Origin: Planctomycetota bacterium
GTDB taxonomy: Bacteria > Planctomycetota > Planctomycetia > Pirellulales > UBA7805
Direction of reading: 5' to 3'
NCBI GenBank assembly: GCA_003389215.1
Contig: QQVP01000037.1
Coordinates: 124,001-188,000 of the forward strand
DNA: 64,000 nt
The notes below the pieces were generated by a model that searched no databases, was not told the origin of the DNA, and saw only the letters and a list, made by a program, of their open reading frames with translations. This document shows, piece by piece, positions 54,617 through 62,145 of this stretch; position 1 is the first letter of the stretch, and each line of letters opens with the position of its first letter. The translations under genes and the position numbers were made by a program.

Positions 54617-55520
54617 CGGGGATGCTGCATGAGGGCACGCGGATGGGTAGCTCCCGCCTTCGACAAACCGACTGTTCGCCGGTCACGACCATCGGTTCCA
54701 CGGTGGCTGGTGGGTGGATTTGGCCCCTGCTTTCCGCTTTCTATTGAAGCTTGTGTGCAGCCAGACGCTAAAGGGACGCTTTGGGGGCGTTTCGTGCCTG
54801 AAGTGACGTCGGCGCGCCGGTCAGGCATACCTCTAGCGAGGGGGTTTTGCCATGTCCAGCGGGCTGAAATGTCCTCGATTCGGCGCCTGAACCAGTCACT
54901 GTGAGGGGGCAGCTGATTCGACTCGAACCCCGAGCCGAGGGCAATTGAAGGCCAATAGACGCAGCGATCGCTCGCGGACCACTCTGGAACCGCGTGCCGA
55001 AGCCCGACAGGTACGCCACACGCTATTTGCACTCACCTGGCAGGCAGCCAGTGGCATCCCGCGCCTCGCACCCGAGCAGCTTCTTTTCCGTACGGGGATT
55101 TTCACCACGCGCGATGATCAGCAGATCCTGACTCATGGCTCGGGTCGTAAGTCTCACGAAGTTGTCTGTCGTGTCGCTGGAGAGAACGGCCACCAGCGCG
55201 CTCCCCCGATCGCTGCCAACCTACCAAGAGATGCTATTCATTAAGTAAGCGCTCGCTTACGAATTGGCCGCCTTGCGGCAATCGGTTCGCGGCAGGGACG
55301 TCGCATGGGACCCGTTGCCGCATTTTCTTGCGCTACCGCCGGCGAGGGATCGGAGAGCGTGGTCGCCTCCACCTCGCCGTCATTGAAGTCGCCCCGCCAG
55401 CGAGCGGGTTCCGCTCCCCGCGATGAGTGACGCAGGGCCGCCAATCGACTATGTTGCAGGTCGGCCCGCCGGGCGCTGAGTGTCAGCCCACGCCTCGAGC
55501 TCCTTCAGAAAGGAAACGGC
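54617..55520. other. Gene-free region with a TetR-type palindrome
   Basis: About 900 bases between the divergently oriented glycosyltransferase (minus) and the selenoprotein gene (plus). No supportable gene on either strand. The only notable element is the inverted repeat at 55245-55260. Confidence 0.45.
55245..55260. promoter_or_regulatory. TetR-type operator-like palindrome
   Basis: GTAAGCG-CT-CGCTTAC is a perfect 7+7 inverted repeat flanked by A/T-rich bases. This form is usual for TetR/AcrR-family operators. It lies 260 bases upstream of the selenoprotein gene; no TetR gene is in the window. Confidence 0.45.
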
Positions 55521-56111
55521 ATGGCATGTCTTCGTCGATGTTTGACCGCACTTGCGTTGATTGGATTGACTCAGCTGGGTTGTGCTGACGAGGTTGTCCT
55601 TCCCGACATCACCGGCCAGGCGGCGCCCGAGTTCACGCTCAAGAACCAGGCGGGTGAAGATGTGGCGCTCGCCGATCTGGTCGCGAACAGTCGCGTCGCG
55701 TTGGTGTTCGTCCGCTCGGCCGACTGGTGACCGTTCTGCATTCGGCAGTTGGCCGATTTGCAGGCAAATCTCGCCAAACTCGAAGAAGCGGGCATTCAGC
55801 CGGTAGGAATCAGTTACGACGCTGTCGAAGTTCTCGAAGCCTTTGCCAAAGAGAAGCAGATTACGTATCCGCTGCTTTCGGATCCGGAGAGCGCAGCGAT
55901 TCGCGCTTACGGAATTCTTAACGAGCGGGCGGCGGGCCGGCAGGAGGGCATTCCGCACCCCGCCACGTTTCTGGTGGACCAGGACGGTATCGTGCGCGCC
56001 ATGTTGACCGGAACGGTTACGCAGCGTCCTACCGTCGCTCAGCTCTTGTCCGCAACGGAGGACGCTGAAGCGGCCGCCGCCGTTGATGGCGGAGCGGCTG
56101 CCGAAGAGTAA
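55521..56111 (+). CDS. Probable selenoprotein: exported peroxiredoxin/AhpC-TSA-like protein with UxxC active site
   Basis: 196 residues when the in-frame TGA at 55728-55730 (codon 70) is read as selenocysteine. AGGA precedes the ATG; the signal peptide is MACLRRCLTALALIGLTQLG with cleavage near GCA-DE. Before the TGA the frame reads PEFTLKNQAGEDVALADLVA then VALVFVRSADW; after it PFCIRQLADLQANLAKLEEA, VGISYDAVEVLEAFAKE, YPLLSDPESAAIRAYGIL and HPATFLVDQDGIVRAMLTGT, i.e. one continuous thioredoxin-fold redoxin. Homologues have DWCPFC here, so TGA replaces the first Cys of CxxC. A hairpin of bSECIS type follows at 55736. It probably reduces peroxides or thiols in the periplasm. A nonsense mutation is the main alternative. 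Confidence 0.85.
55736..55763 (+). promoter_or_regulatory. Bacterial SECIS-like hairpin
   Basis: CTGCA (55736-55740) pairs with TGCAG (55759-55763) and TCGGC (55742-55746) pairs with GCCGA (55752-55756); a T versus TT internal bulge separates them, and the apical loop is AGTTG with G at its second position. The loop begins 17 bases after the TGA, the distance typical of bSECIS elements that recruit SelB. Confidence 0.75.
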
Positions 56112-56354
56112 CGCGGCTACCCGGCCCCCCGCATGTGGCGATGAATAGGGACAGGACGGGCAGGTGTGCGGATGAGCAATTTGGCCGGACAGGTTGCGGT
56201 CGACAACCGTGATGAAGGTCGCCGGACAAGCTGGATCGCTACACCGGCGGTGCCCGTAACGTGATGAATAACCATGCTTTGCAATCACGCTGACGGTCGC
56301 CGAGGCCCGGCCGAATTTGGCCCGGCGATTGGAGTAGGCAAGGCACGAAGTATT

Positions 56355-56372
56355 TTCTGGTTTCTTCCAGAA
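56355..56372. promoter_or_regulatory. Inverted repeat upstream of the -35 box
   Basis: TTCTGG and CCAGAA are separated by 6 bases and end 5 bases before the -35 box of the promoter at 56378. A possible operator. Confidence 0.35.
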
Positions 56373-56377
56373 GGTGG

Positions 56378-56405
56378 TTGACCGGCCGTTTTCGACCGTT
56401 ATATT
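56378..56405 (+). promoter_or_regulatory. Sigma-70-type promoter
   Basis: TTGACC and TATATT are separated by 16 bases. A transcript from about 56412 would run through two hairpins with T runs before reaching the activator gene at 56973. Confidence 0.5.
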
Positions 56406-56697
56406 GGGTGCAAATCGCTCGGGAATGGACTACCAGAAAGGCTGCCATTCGAGCGAATGTCACCACAAGTTGGCCTGTAGAACGGCGGCCAACAAGACGA
56501 GGGATCGCCAGTGTTTAGCTCCGCGTTCGGAAGAATAGAAAGACTGCGAGTAATCTCGGTCGCGCCGCTCCTCTCAGTGCGGAACGATGACCCAGGTTTC
56601 TCGCAGTTTTTTTATGGCCTCGCCTGTTCTTTTGGCTTTACGCATCGCCGGGCAGTCTCCCACTCTCTCCACTTACCGCCCACCGCGATCTGGGGTA

Positions 56698-56726
56698 GTC
56701 GGGGGATGGGCGAGGCCGACTTTTTT
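56698..56726 (+). terminator. Terminator-like hairpin 1 in the activator leader
   Basis: GTCGG (56698-56702) pairs with CCGAC (56716-56720), directly followed by TTTTTT. A 6-base alternative pairing (CGCCCA upstream with TGGGCG inside the loop) could disrupt it, which is a feature of attenuators. Confidence 0.5.
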
Positions 56727-56833
56727 GTTGTTTGAGGGCGACCACAGTCGCTCCCGAGCCCGTTTCGAAGACCTGATGAGGAAGTGCTAATCCTCTTGTA
56801 GGACCGCTTACAACCGGCCCGTGACTCGAAAAC

Positions 56834-56914
56834 GCTGTCAGACATTTCCTTCGTGATGCGCGCGCCCAGCTGGGTTCGTTTCATCGCGTTGGGAAGTTTC
56901 TGACAGCTTTTTTT
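56834..56914 (+). terminator. Terminator-like hairpin 2 with long loop
   Basis: GCTGTCAGA at 56834 pairs perfectly with TCTGACAGC ending at 56907; pairing continues partly (CATTTCC with GGAAGTT). Seven T bases follow at 56908-56914. The loop of about 40 bases contains a GCGCGC block. It stands 58 bases before the activator start. Confidence 0.5.
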
Positions 56915-56972
56915 GCGCGCTTACACAATTCGGAAACATCCGTGAAACAAAAAAAGCTAGAGGGCATATCAA

Positions 56973-58097
56973 GTGAATACGCTAATGAACAACACGAAAT
57001 TCGTCGGAAACTCTCAGTGGGCACACGAAACCCGCAGCGAAATCGACAAGGTCGCCCGTCACAACAGCACGGTGCTCATCACGGGACCGACCGGTACCGG
57101 CAAGGAAGTCTTGGCGCAGCTGATTCACGAGCATAGTGATCGGGCGCAGCGACCGCTCTTGACGGTCGATTGTGCCTCGCTTCCGGCCCCGCTGTTCGAG
57201 AGTCAGCTCTTTGGGCACAAGAAGGGTTCGTTCACCGGGGCGGCGAGCGATTCGCTCGGGCTGTTCCGTGCTGCCGATGGCGGTACGATTTTTCTCGATG
57301 AAATCGGTGAACTGGAACCGCTGCAGCAGGCCAAGCTCCTGCGGGTCCTGCAGACCAAGACGGTCGTGCCTGTCGGCAGCCACAAGCCGCAGCGTGTCGA
57401 CGTCCGCGTCATCGCCGCCACGAATCGGGATCTCGAAGAAGAGGTGCGCGAGGGTCGTTTCCGCAGCGATCTGTTCTATCGCCTCAACGTGGTTGTCATG
57501 AAGACCGAGGCCCTGAAGAATCGCCCCGAGGACATTTCCGAGTTGGCTCAGTTCTTTCTGGACCGCTTCGCAGACGACAACGGATGGCCGCACAAACGGC
57601 TTGCCGACGACGCTGCCCGCATGCTGCAAGCCTACGAGTGGCCTGGCAACGTCCGTCAGCTGGAGAACATGCTGGAACGGGCCGCGTTGTTCTCGACCGA
57701 CGAGATTGTGCGACGCGAGGCGTTTCCGTTTCTGGTCGATTTGTTCCCCGAGGACTCCTCCGCGGTTGGAGAGCTCCAAGATGCCCATGGGGAAGATCTG
57801 AACGACGATCTGAACACAGATCTGCAGGTCAGCGAGGCTGCGACGGCGTCCGGCCATGGCCAGCGTGCTCGGAAGGCGCGCTCCATCACGGATGAAGAGT
57901 GGCCGACGATGGAGGCCGTCGAACGCGATTACCTCCGGCAGACCTTGGAACGGACCGCTTTCAATCAGAGTGCCGCGGCGCGGCTCACGGGATTGAGTCG
58001 ACAGAGTCTGCTCCGTCGAGTCCAGCAACTCGGGATCGAGATGCCGTCGCGACAGAAGCGAGCCAAGGCGGACGTCGAGGTGGTCGGCGCAGTGTAG
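56973..58097 (+). CDS. Sigma-54 enhancer-binding protein without receiver domain
   Basis: 374 residues from a GTG (an ATG is 4 codons downstream; AGAGGG precedes the GTG). It begins straight with the AAA+ domain: Walker A GPTGTGKE at 38-45, sigma-54 contact loop GSFTGA at 85-90 (the usual form is GAFTGA), Walker B GGTIFLDE with Asp109-Glu110 and the sensor II arginine region YEWPGNVRQLENM. A Fis-type helix-turn-helix is at the C-terminus (RTAFNQSAAARLTGLSRQSLLRRVQQLG). No N-terminal phospho-receiver or GAF domain exists. It should activate sigma-54 promoters from remote sites, such as the palindromes just downstream. Confidence 0.92.
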   Translation: MNTLMNNTKFVGNSQWAHETRSEIDKVARHNSTVLITGPTGTGKEVLAQLIHEHSDRAQRPLLTVDCASLPAPLFESQLFGHKKGSFTGAASDSLGLFRAADGGTIFLDEIGELEPLQQAKLLRVLQTKTVVPVGSHKPQRVDVRVIAATNRDLEEEVREGRFRSDLFYRLNVVVMKTEALKNRPEDISELAQFFLDRFADDNGWPHKRLADDAARMLQAYEWPGNVRQLENMLERAALFSTDEIVRREAFPFLVDLFPEDSSAVGELQDAHGEDLNDDLNTDLQVSEAATASGHGQRARKARSITDEEWPTMEAVERDYLRQTLERTAFNQSAAARLTGLSRQSLLRRVQQLGIEMPSRQKRAKADVEVVGAV

Positions 58098-58466
58098 TGC
58101 GCTCGCAGAGTAGTGCGCTCGCCGAGAGGGCCAGGTGCGATCGGCGCTCTGGGCGAACCGGCACTTCAACGCCGGAAGACAGAGCCGCGGCCAGGCCACG
58201 GCAGGGTCCGGGCAGCAATTCGGCAAACGAGTTGAACGAACACAACGTCTACGGTGCGAGATCCTCGAATTCACGAGGCCGCCCGTAGGCGTTTTCTCTT
58301 GCGCTCATTTCTAGGCGCACTCGGGTCCACGAGTTCATTCGCTCCCAACTTGCTTGGACGCCCTGAAGACGGGCTGTTCGGCGTTGGCTTCCTGCGGGCA
58401 GAGCTGCCTTCCGCCGGAACCGATCGATGCGCGCAAGAGCCGCGCGTGGATTTTGGACGCACTGGG

Positions 58467-58535
58467 TGTCCGGATGCGGACAGGCTGTCCGGATTCGGAC
58501 ACGTTTTGCCCGAGAACACTGTCCGTTGCCGGACA
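58467..58535. promoter_or_regulatory. Three TGTCCGN4CGGACA palindromes (putative enhancer sites)
   Basis: TGTCCG-GATG-CGGACA (58467-58482), TGTCCG-GATT-CGGACA (58486-58501) and TGTCCG-TTGC-CGGACA (58520-58535). The 16-bp palindromes start 19 and 34 bases apart and lie 118-186 bases upstream of the -24/-12 promoter, the normal distance for sigma-54 enhancer sites. Only the arms are conserved. Confidence 0.8.
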
Positions 58536-58652
58536 ACTTGGTTCCAAGGTCGCTAATGACGCGGCGAAACGGGGCTGGCGAAAAACACCGTGTTCTCCCA
58601 AGCCTTTAGGGGAGAACGCCTTAGGGGCGAGAGCGTATTCCGCAGCACGAAT

Positions 58653-58668
58653 TGGCACACCGCGTGCA
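58653..58668 (+). promoter_or_regulatory. Sigma-54 (-24/-12) promoter
   Basis: TGGCAC-ACCGC-GTGCA: the GG (58654-58655) and GC (58666-58667) pairs have the required 10-base spacing, and the match to TGGCACN5TTGCA is one base off. It faces the pseudo-receiver gene, whose start is 120 bases away. Confidence 0.75.
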
Positions 58669-58788
58669 TTACCCACGGCCGAACCAACACAACCTGCTTC
58701 CTGGTCGATCCCGGATACGCGACCTCGAAGCAACGGAAAGGGAAATCTTCCGGGGCGTAGACGAGCGGGCGCGAAGACGAGTGAAGAG

Positions 58789-59181
58789 ATGGTGCTACGA
58801 AAGTCAACGCGAACACGAAACGACATCGTCATCGTGGACAAAAACTTTGCCGACTACACGCATCTGCTGAGTTCGCCGGTCGCCGACCAGTGGAATTTCC
58901 ACTTTCTACGTACCGGATCGGCAGCGCTGCGACACGCCACTACTGGAAGTGTCGACCTTTGGCTGATCAATGCGGAGCTGAGCGACATGTCTGGCTTCGA
59001 GCTGCATCGGCACCTCCGCAAACAGCGACAGCGACGTCCGGTGATCCTCGTCGCTGACCGTTACGACCGCCAAAACGAACTGAACGCCTTTACCGAACAA
59101 GTCACGGCCTACGTCACCAAGCCCATCGACGTGGCCTGGCTCCAAGAAAAACCAAGTGGAACGGTGTCCGGGCGGGCTTAG
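58789..59181 (+). CDS. Pseudo-receiver domain protein
   Basis: 130 residues from the ATG at 58789 (MVLRKSTRTRNDIVIVDKN). The response-regulator fold is recognisable: acidic site in VIVDKN (one Asp only), DLWLINAELSDMSGFELHRHL, PVILVADRYD and the conserved YVTKPID with Lys111. At the phosphoacceptor position Asp is replaced by Asn61, and the Thr/Ser switch by Ala89. It therefore probably cannot be phosphorylated and acts as a protein-interaction module. It stands directly behind the sigma-54 promoter and behind the receiver-less activator gene. No output domain is attached. Confidence 0.75.
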   Translation: MVLRKSTRTRNDIVIVDKNFADYTHLLSSPVADQWNFHFLRTGSAALRHATTGSVDLWLINAELSDMSGFELHRHLRKQRQRRPVILVADRYDRQNELNAFTEQVTAYVTKPIDVAWLQEKPSGTVSGRA

Positions 59182-59283
59182 GGGCCCGGTCGCGAACTTC
59201 CGTTCGAGCGACCCTGAACGTTCTTTCAACCTCGACAATTCCGCCGCTCAAACCGAACTCACGCGAACTAAGGAGAAGTCGCC

Positions 59284-59481
59284 ATGCACGCCAGCACCCT
59301 GGAACTACTCGATGGTCATGACGAAGCCCTGGACGGCCACGAAACCGCCTTCGGTCAACCGAAGCGGGAGAAGTTCCGTCAATCGCTGGGCAAAGTCCAT
59401 CGAGCCCGGGCAGCCGAGCGTCGCGGCGGTCGCTCGAAAAGCGGTAGCGGACGGCGACGACACCGACGTGTGAATTGGTAA
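59284..59481 (+). CDS. Small Arg-rich basic protein
   Basis: 65 residues with a strong AAGGAG ribosome-binding site before the ATG. N-terminal half acidic/neutral (MHASTLELLDGHDEALDGHE), C-terminal half highly basic (RARAAERRGGRSKSGSGRRR). No known family. It may bind nucleic acid or an anionic polymer. It is 102 bases after the pseudo-receiver and 90 bases before the first PEP-CTERM gene, so it probably shares the transcript. Confidence 0.55.
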   Translation: MHASTLELLDGHDEALDGHETAFGQPKREKFRQSLGKVHRARAAERRGGRSKSGSGRRRHRRVNW

Positions 59482-59571
59482 AGCCGAGAGTCTTCAGCAA
59501 ACCCAGTGCGGCCGAACGTCCGGCCGGACTTCAACCCGAGAAACCCACTTCTTTATCAGGAGAAACCTACG

Positions 59572-60114
59572 ATGTACCGCAACTTGCAACTCACCACGTT
59601 GGCCCTGCTGATCGCCCTGACCACTCAAATCGCATCCGCGGGAGTGCTCGTTCCTGCCGCGGTCGGCGATCCGGCCATTCCGGACCTGGTGTACGACGCC
59701 TCGACCGGAGAGGTGAGCCTGCTGCCGGACGCCAGCTCGATCATCGGATACTCGTTGCAAAATGCGACCAACTCTTTCATTCCTGGGAATCACACCCCGA
59801 TTCTCGTCGGCGTGACGACCGCCCTCACCTCGCAGGTTGAAGAAGCCGCTCTCGCGCCCGGCTCGGGATCGATTGGCCTGGTCTTCCCCGCTGGCTTGGA
59901 CCTGGCCGGTTTGACTTCACTGCTCACGGTCAATACGGTCAGCCGCTCGCTCGGCTCGCCGTTGGTGCCGTTCGATCTGCAGGTCGTAAACCCGCCCACG
60001 ACCAGTGGCGGTGCCGACGGCGTCGTGCCCGAGCCCTCGACCTACGCGATGTCGCTGCTCGGAATCGCGGCGCTCGGATTGTACAGCTGGCGGCGTCGCC
60101 GTCAGTCGAACTGA
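59572..60114 (+). CDS. PEP-CTERM sorting domain protein 1
   Basis: 180 residues. AGGAGA lies before the ATG. N-terminal signal peptide (LTTLALLIALTTQIASA), a small beta-rich domain without known family, and at the C-terminus the PEP-CTERM signal VPEPSTYAMSLLGIAALGLY followed by SWRRRR. Such proteins are cut and attached by an exosortase and are tied to exopolysaccharide in biofilm bacteria. No exosortase is in the window. Confidence 0.9.
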   Translation: MYRNLQLTTLALLIALTTQIASAGVLVPAAVGDPAIPDLVYDASTGEVSLLPDASSIIGYSLQNATNSFIPGNHTPILVGVTTALTSQVEEAALAPGSGSIGLVFPAGLDLAGLTSLLTVNTVSRSLGSPLVPFDLQVVNPPTTSGGADGVVPEPSTYAMSLLGIAALGLYSWRRRRQSN

Positions 60115-60138
60115 TCGGTGGAGAGAGTCCGCTCAGCG

Positions 60139-60172
60139 GGCTTCGGACTGGCGCGGTCGCCGGTCCGAAGCC
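60139..60172 (+). terminator. Strong hairpin after PEP-CTERM gene 1
   Basis: GGCTTCGGAC pairs with GTCCGAAGCC (10 of 10) around a 14-base G+C-rich loop, 25 bases after the stop. No T run follows, so it may stabilise mRNA or serve a Rho-dependent end. Confidence 0.5.
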
Positions 60173-60335
60173 GCAGCGGTGACGAACTTTCTACGGCTGC
60201 CGAGGATGACAGCAAGGACGCGATGCCATCCTCGCATTCCGTTTGGATCTGTCCCGTTTTCAGTTGCCCGTTAGGCAGACAACAACATCCCGTGTCGCGC
60301 TACATTGACGAACCACAATTGGAGGAGCCCGGCCG

Positions 60336-61439
60336 ATGCGATTCATGACCCAAGAAAGTGAGCGGCAAGACGGCCTGCGACGCTGGCGAAGCCGGTATCT
60401 CACAGGTGCTCTGGCACTCCTTGCCCTCGCTGCCAACTTGCTCTTGGCGGCGCCCAGTTGGGCCGCTGCCGTCATCTTCAACACCGGGGACGTCAACACG
60501 GCCACGCTTGCCTTGGGCGTCAACGACGAAGGTAGTCTCAACGTGGCCGACCCGTTCGGCGTGTTTTCGCCCACTCCGAACGTCGTGGTCACGGGGCTCA
60601 CCCACATCGGGGTCGGCGACGCCATTTCGCCAGGATGTCTCTGCGAAGGTTGGGGCGTTTCCGGCACCCATGTCGGCAGCGGCGTGGCCCATACGGGCTT
60701 CGCCAACGAGCACTTTGGCGGAGCGACCGGACTGACGGTGGGAAGCTTCGTAACGGACGCCGCTTCGGGCACCGGCTCGACGGCCGTGTCGGTCACCTCG
60801 CTCAGCAGCCTGCCGTCGCTGACCATCGAACAGGCTTACGCACCCTCGTCGATCGTACCGAGTGCCTTGTTCGAGAATCGCGTCACGATTACCAACACGA
60901 CCGGTTCGGCGATTGATGACCTGCGCTATGTGCGCGTCCTCGACTGGGACGTTCCTCCGACGGTATTCAGCGAAACCGTCTCGATTCTTGGCGTCGAAAC
61001 GACGACGGCGCTCGAGCACTCGCACAACAACGGATTCGTGACGCCCAACCCACTCGATCCGATTGCCCCCACCGACGCACTCACACCGGCGACGCTCGAT
61101 GTCAGCTTCACGGACCTGAACACCATCGACCACGGAGCCTACTTCCAATTCAACTTCGGCACCCTTGCCGACGGTGAGACACGGGAATTCAGCGTCTTCT
61201 ACGGTGCGGCGTTGGGCGAAGCGGCCGCCGATGCCGCGGTCGCTGCCGAGGGCTTGGAGCTGTACTCGTACGGACAACATCACGCCGACCCGCTCGGTGG
61301 CACGCCGGCGACCTTCATCTTTGGCTTCAAGGATGTCGGCGGCAGTCCACCCAATCCGGTACCGGAGCCGTCCACCTACGTGATGGCGGCCTTGGGTCTG
61401 ATCGGCCTGACGAGCTATCGCCTCCGCCGCCGACGGTGA
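60336..61439 (+). CDS. PEP-CTERM sorting domain protein 2
   Basis: 367 residues. Signal peptide YLTGALALLALAANLLLAAP with cleavage near SWA-AA. The beta-rich body (VIFNTGDVNTATLALGVNDE, ITNTTGSAIDDLRYVRVLDW, FNFGTLADGETREFSVFYGA) resembles secreted anchor-type proteins that end in PEP-CTERM. The C-terminal signal is VPEPSTYVMAALGLIGLTSY followed by RLRRRR. Same direction as the first PEP-CTERM gene, 220 bases downstream. Surface or matrix protein; ligand unknown. Confidence 0.9.
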   Translation: MRFMTQESERQDGLRRWRSRYLTGALALLALAANLLLAAPSWAAAVIFNTGDVNTATLALGVNDEGSLNVADPFGVFSPTPNVVVTGLTHIGVGDAISPGCLCEGWGVSGTHVGSGVAHTGFANEHFGGATGLTVGSFVTDAASGTGSTAVSVTSLSSLPSLTIEQAYAPSSIVPSALFENRVTITNTTGSAIDDLRYVRVLDWDVPPTVFSETVSILGVETTTALEHSHNNGFVTPNPLDPIAPTDALTPATLDVSFTDLNTIDHGAYFQFNFGTLADGETREFSVFYGAALGEAAADAAVAAEGLELYSYGQHHADPLGGTPATFIFGFKDVGGSPPNPVPEPSTYVMAALGLIGLTSYRLRRRR

Positions 61440-61683
61440 GTCTCTGGTGGCCGGTCGCTCGACGAAGTTCGCGCTCGTCAGAGCGGCGCTTGATGCGGAG
61501 CCGACTGCGCTGAGCCGACGACTTCGCTGAGCGGAGGCGCCCGATCGCGGCGAGACCGTCGTCGCGTCCGAGGTTTACAGCCCTCGTTACCGCAACTATA
61601 CTCCCGGTCCTGTTCGGGTTTCCCATCCCTTCCGACCGATTCGGCAATGCCCGTGCCGAGGCCCTCGACCGTCTGGGGGGCGG

Positions 61684-62145
61684 ATGTCTGCATCAACTTC
61701 GCTGCTCTTTGACGCGCCAGTCGGACGACGGCGAACGTTCGTCAATGGCTTTCTGGTCGTGTTCATTCTCGTACAGTTGCTGCTTCCCCTGCGCTACTAT
61801 TCGGGCGCGGCGCAGGACGATCCACGTTTCAGCTGGCGGATGTTCGCCGATCCCCCCTTGTACTCGATCGAAGTGCACACGACCGTCGAGCAGGAAGGTC
61901 GGCTCACCGAGAAGGCCGTTGATTTGCAGGCCAGTTTGCCGTCTCGATGGCAGCGGACTCTACGTCGTCGACATCTGCCCCTCGCGGCGGAGAAACTCAT
62001 GCGCTGGTGCTGCCAAAAGGACAACGCGGTCCGCGTCCGCTTGCTGAGCGATCGAGTTCTTGACCAGGGACAGCGGGTTCCGAAGTTGCGTCTCTCGATG
62101 GATTGCGAGTCGCTCGAGGCCGTGGCAATCGGCCCAATGCAATGA
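61684..62145 (+). CDS. Membrane-anchored protein resembling the C-terminal part of HTTM proteins
   Basis: 153 residues. One membrane helix (FVNGFLVVFILVQLLLPL) is followed by RYYSGAAQDDPRFSWRMFAD, a phrase usual after the last helix of HTTM (vitamin K-dependent carboxylase-like) proteins. The rest is a soluble basic domain with a CC pair (MRWCCQKDN). It overlaps the next gene by ATGA, so translation is coupled and the two probably form one complex. Confidence 0.6.
   Translation: MSASTSLLFDAPVGRRRTFVNGFLVVFILVQLLLPLRYYSGAAQDDPRFSWRMFADPPLYSIEVHTTVEQEGRLTEKAVDLQASLPSRWQRTLRRRHLPLAAEKLMRWCCQKDNAVRVRLLSDRVLDQGQRVPKLRLSMDCESLEAVAIGPMQ

Larger units (their letters stand above)
56112..56972. other. 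Long leader region of the sigma-54 activator gene
   Basis: About 860 bases with no supportable protein gene. It contains a sigma-70-type promoter (56378), two hairpins followed by T runs and an A+T-rich final 60 bases before the start codon. The layout suggests an untranslated leader or a small RNA. Confidence 0.5.
58098..58788. other. Regulatory intergenic region with palindromes and sigma-54 promoter
   Basis: About 690 bases without a supportable gene; a long plus-strand frame is open through it but lacks domains and contains the control elements listed. It carries the three TGTCCGN4CGGACA repeats, the -24/-12 promoter and a leader of about 110 bases. Confidence 0.6.

Noticed and set aside
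55521-55730. Interpretation of the peroxiredoxin as two genes or a pseudogene broken by a stop
   Set aside because: The TGA sits exactly at the expected Cys/Sec position, both halves are intact and in the same frame, and a bSECIS-like hairpin follows; a nonsense mutation would hit that codon only by chance.
56511-56790. Two short plus-strand frames in the activator leader
   Set aside because: No ribosome-binding site, no domain, and they span a terminator-like hairpin.
58354-58788. Long plus-strand frame upstream of the pseudo-receiver
   Set aside because: It contains the palindromes and sigma-54 promoter, has no ribosome-binding site or domain, and its composition looks non-coding; the receiver fold starts only at 58789.
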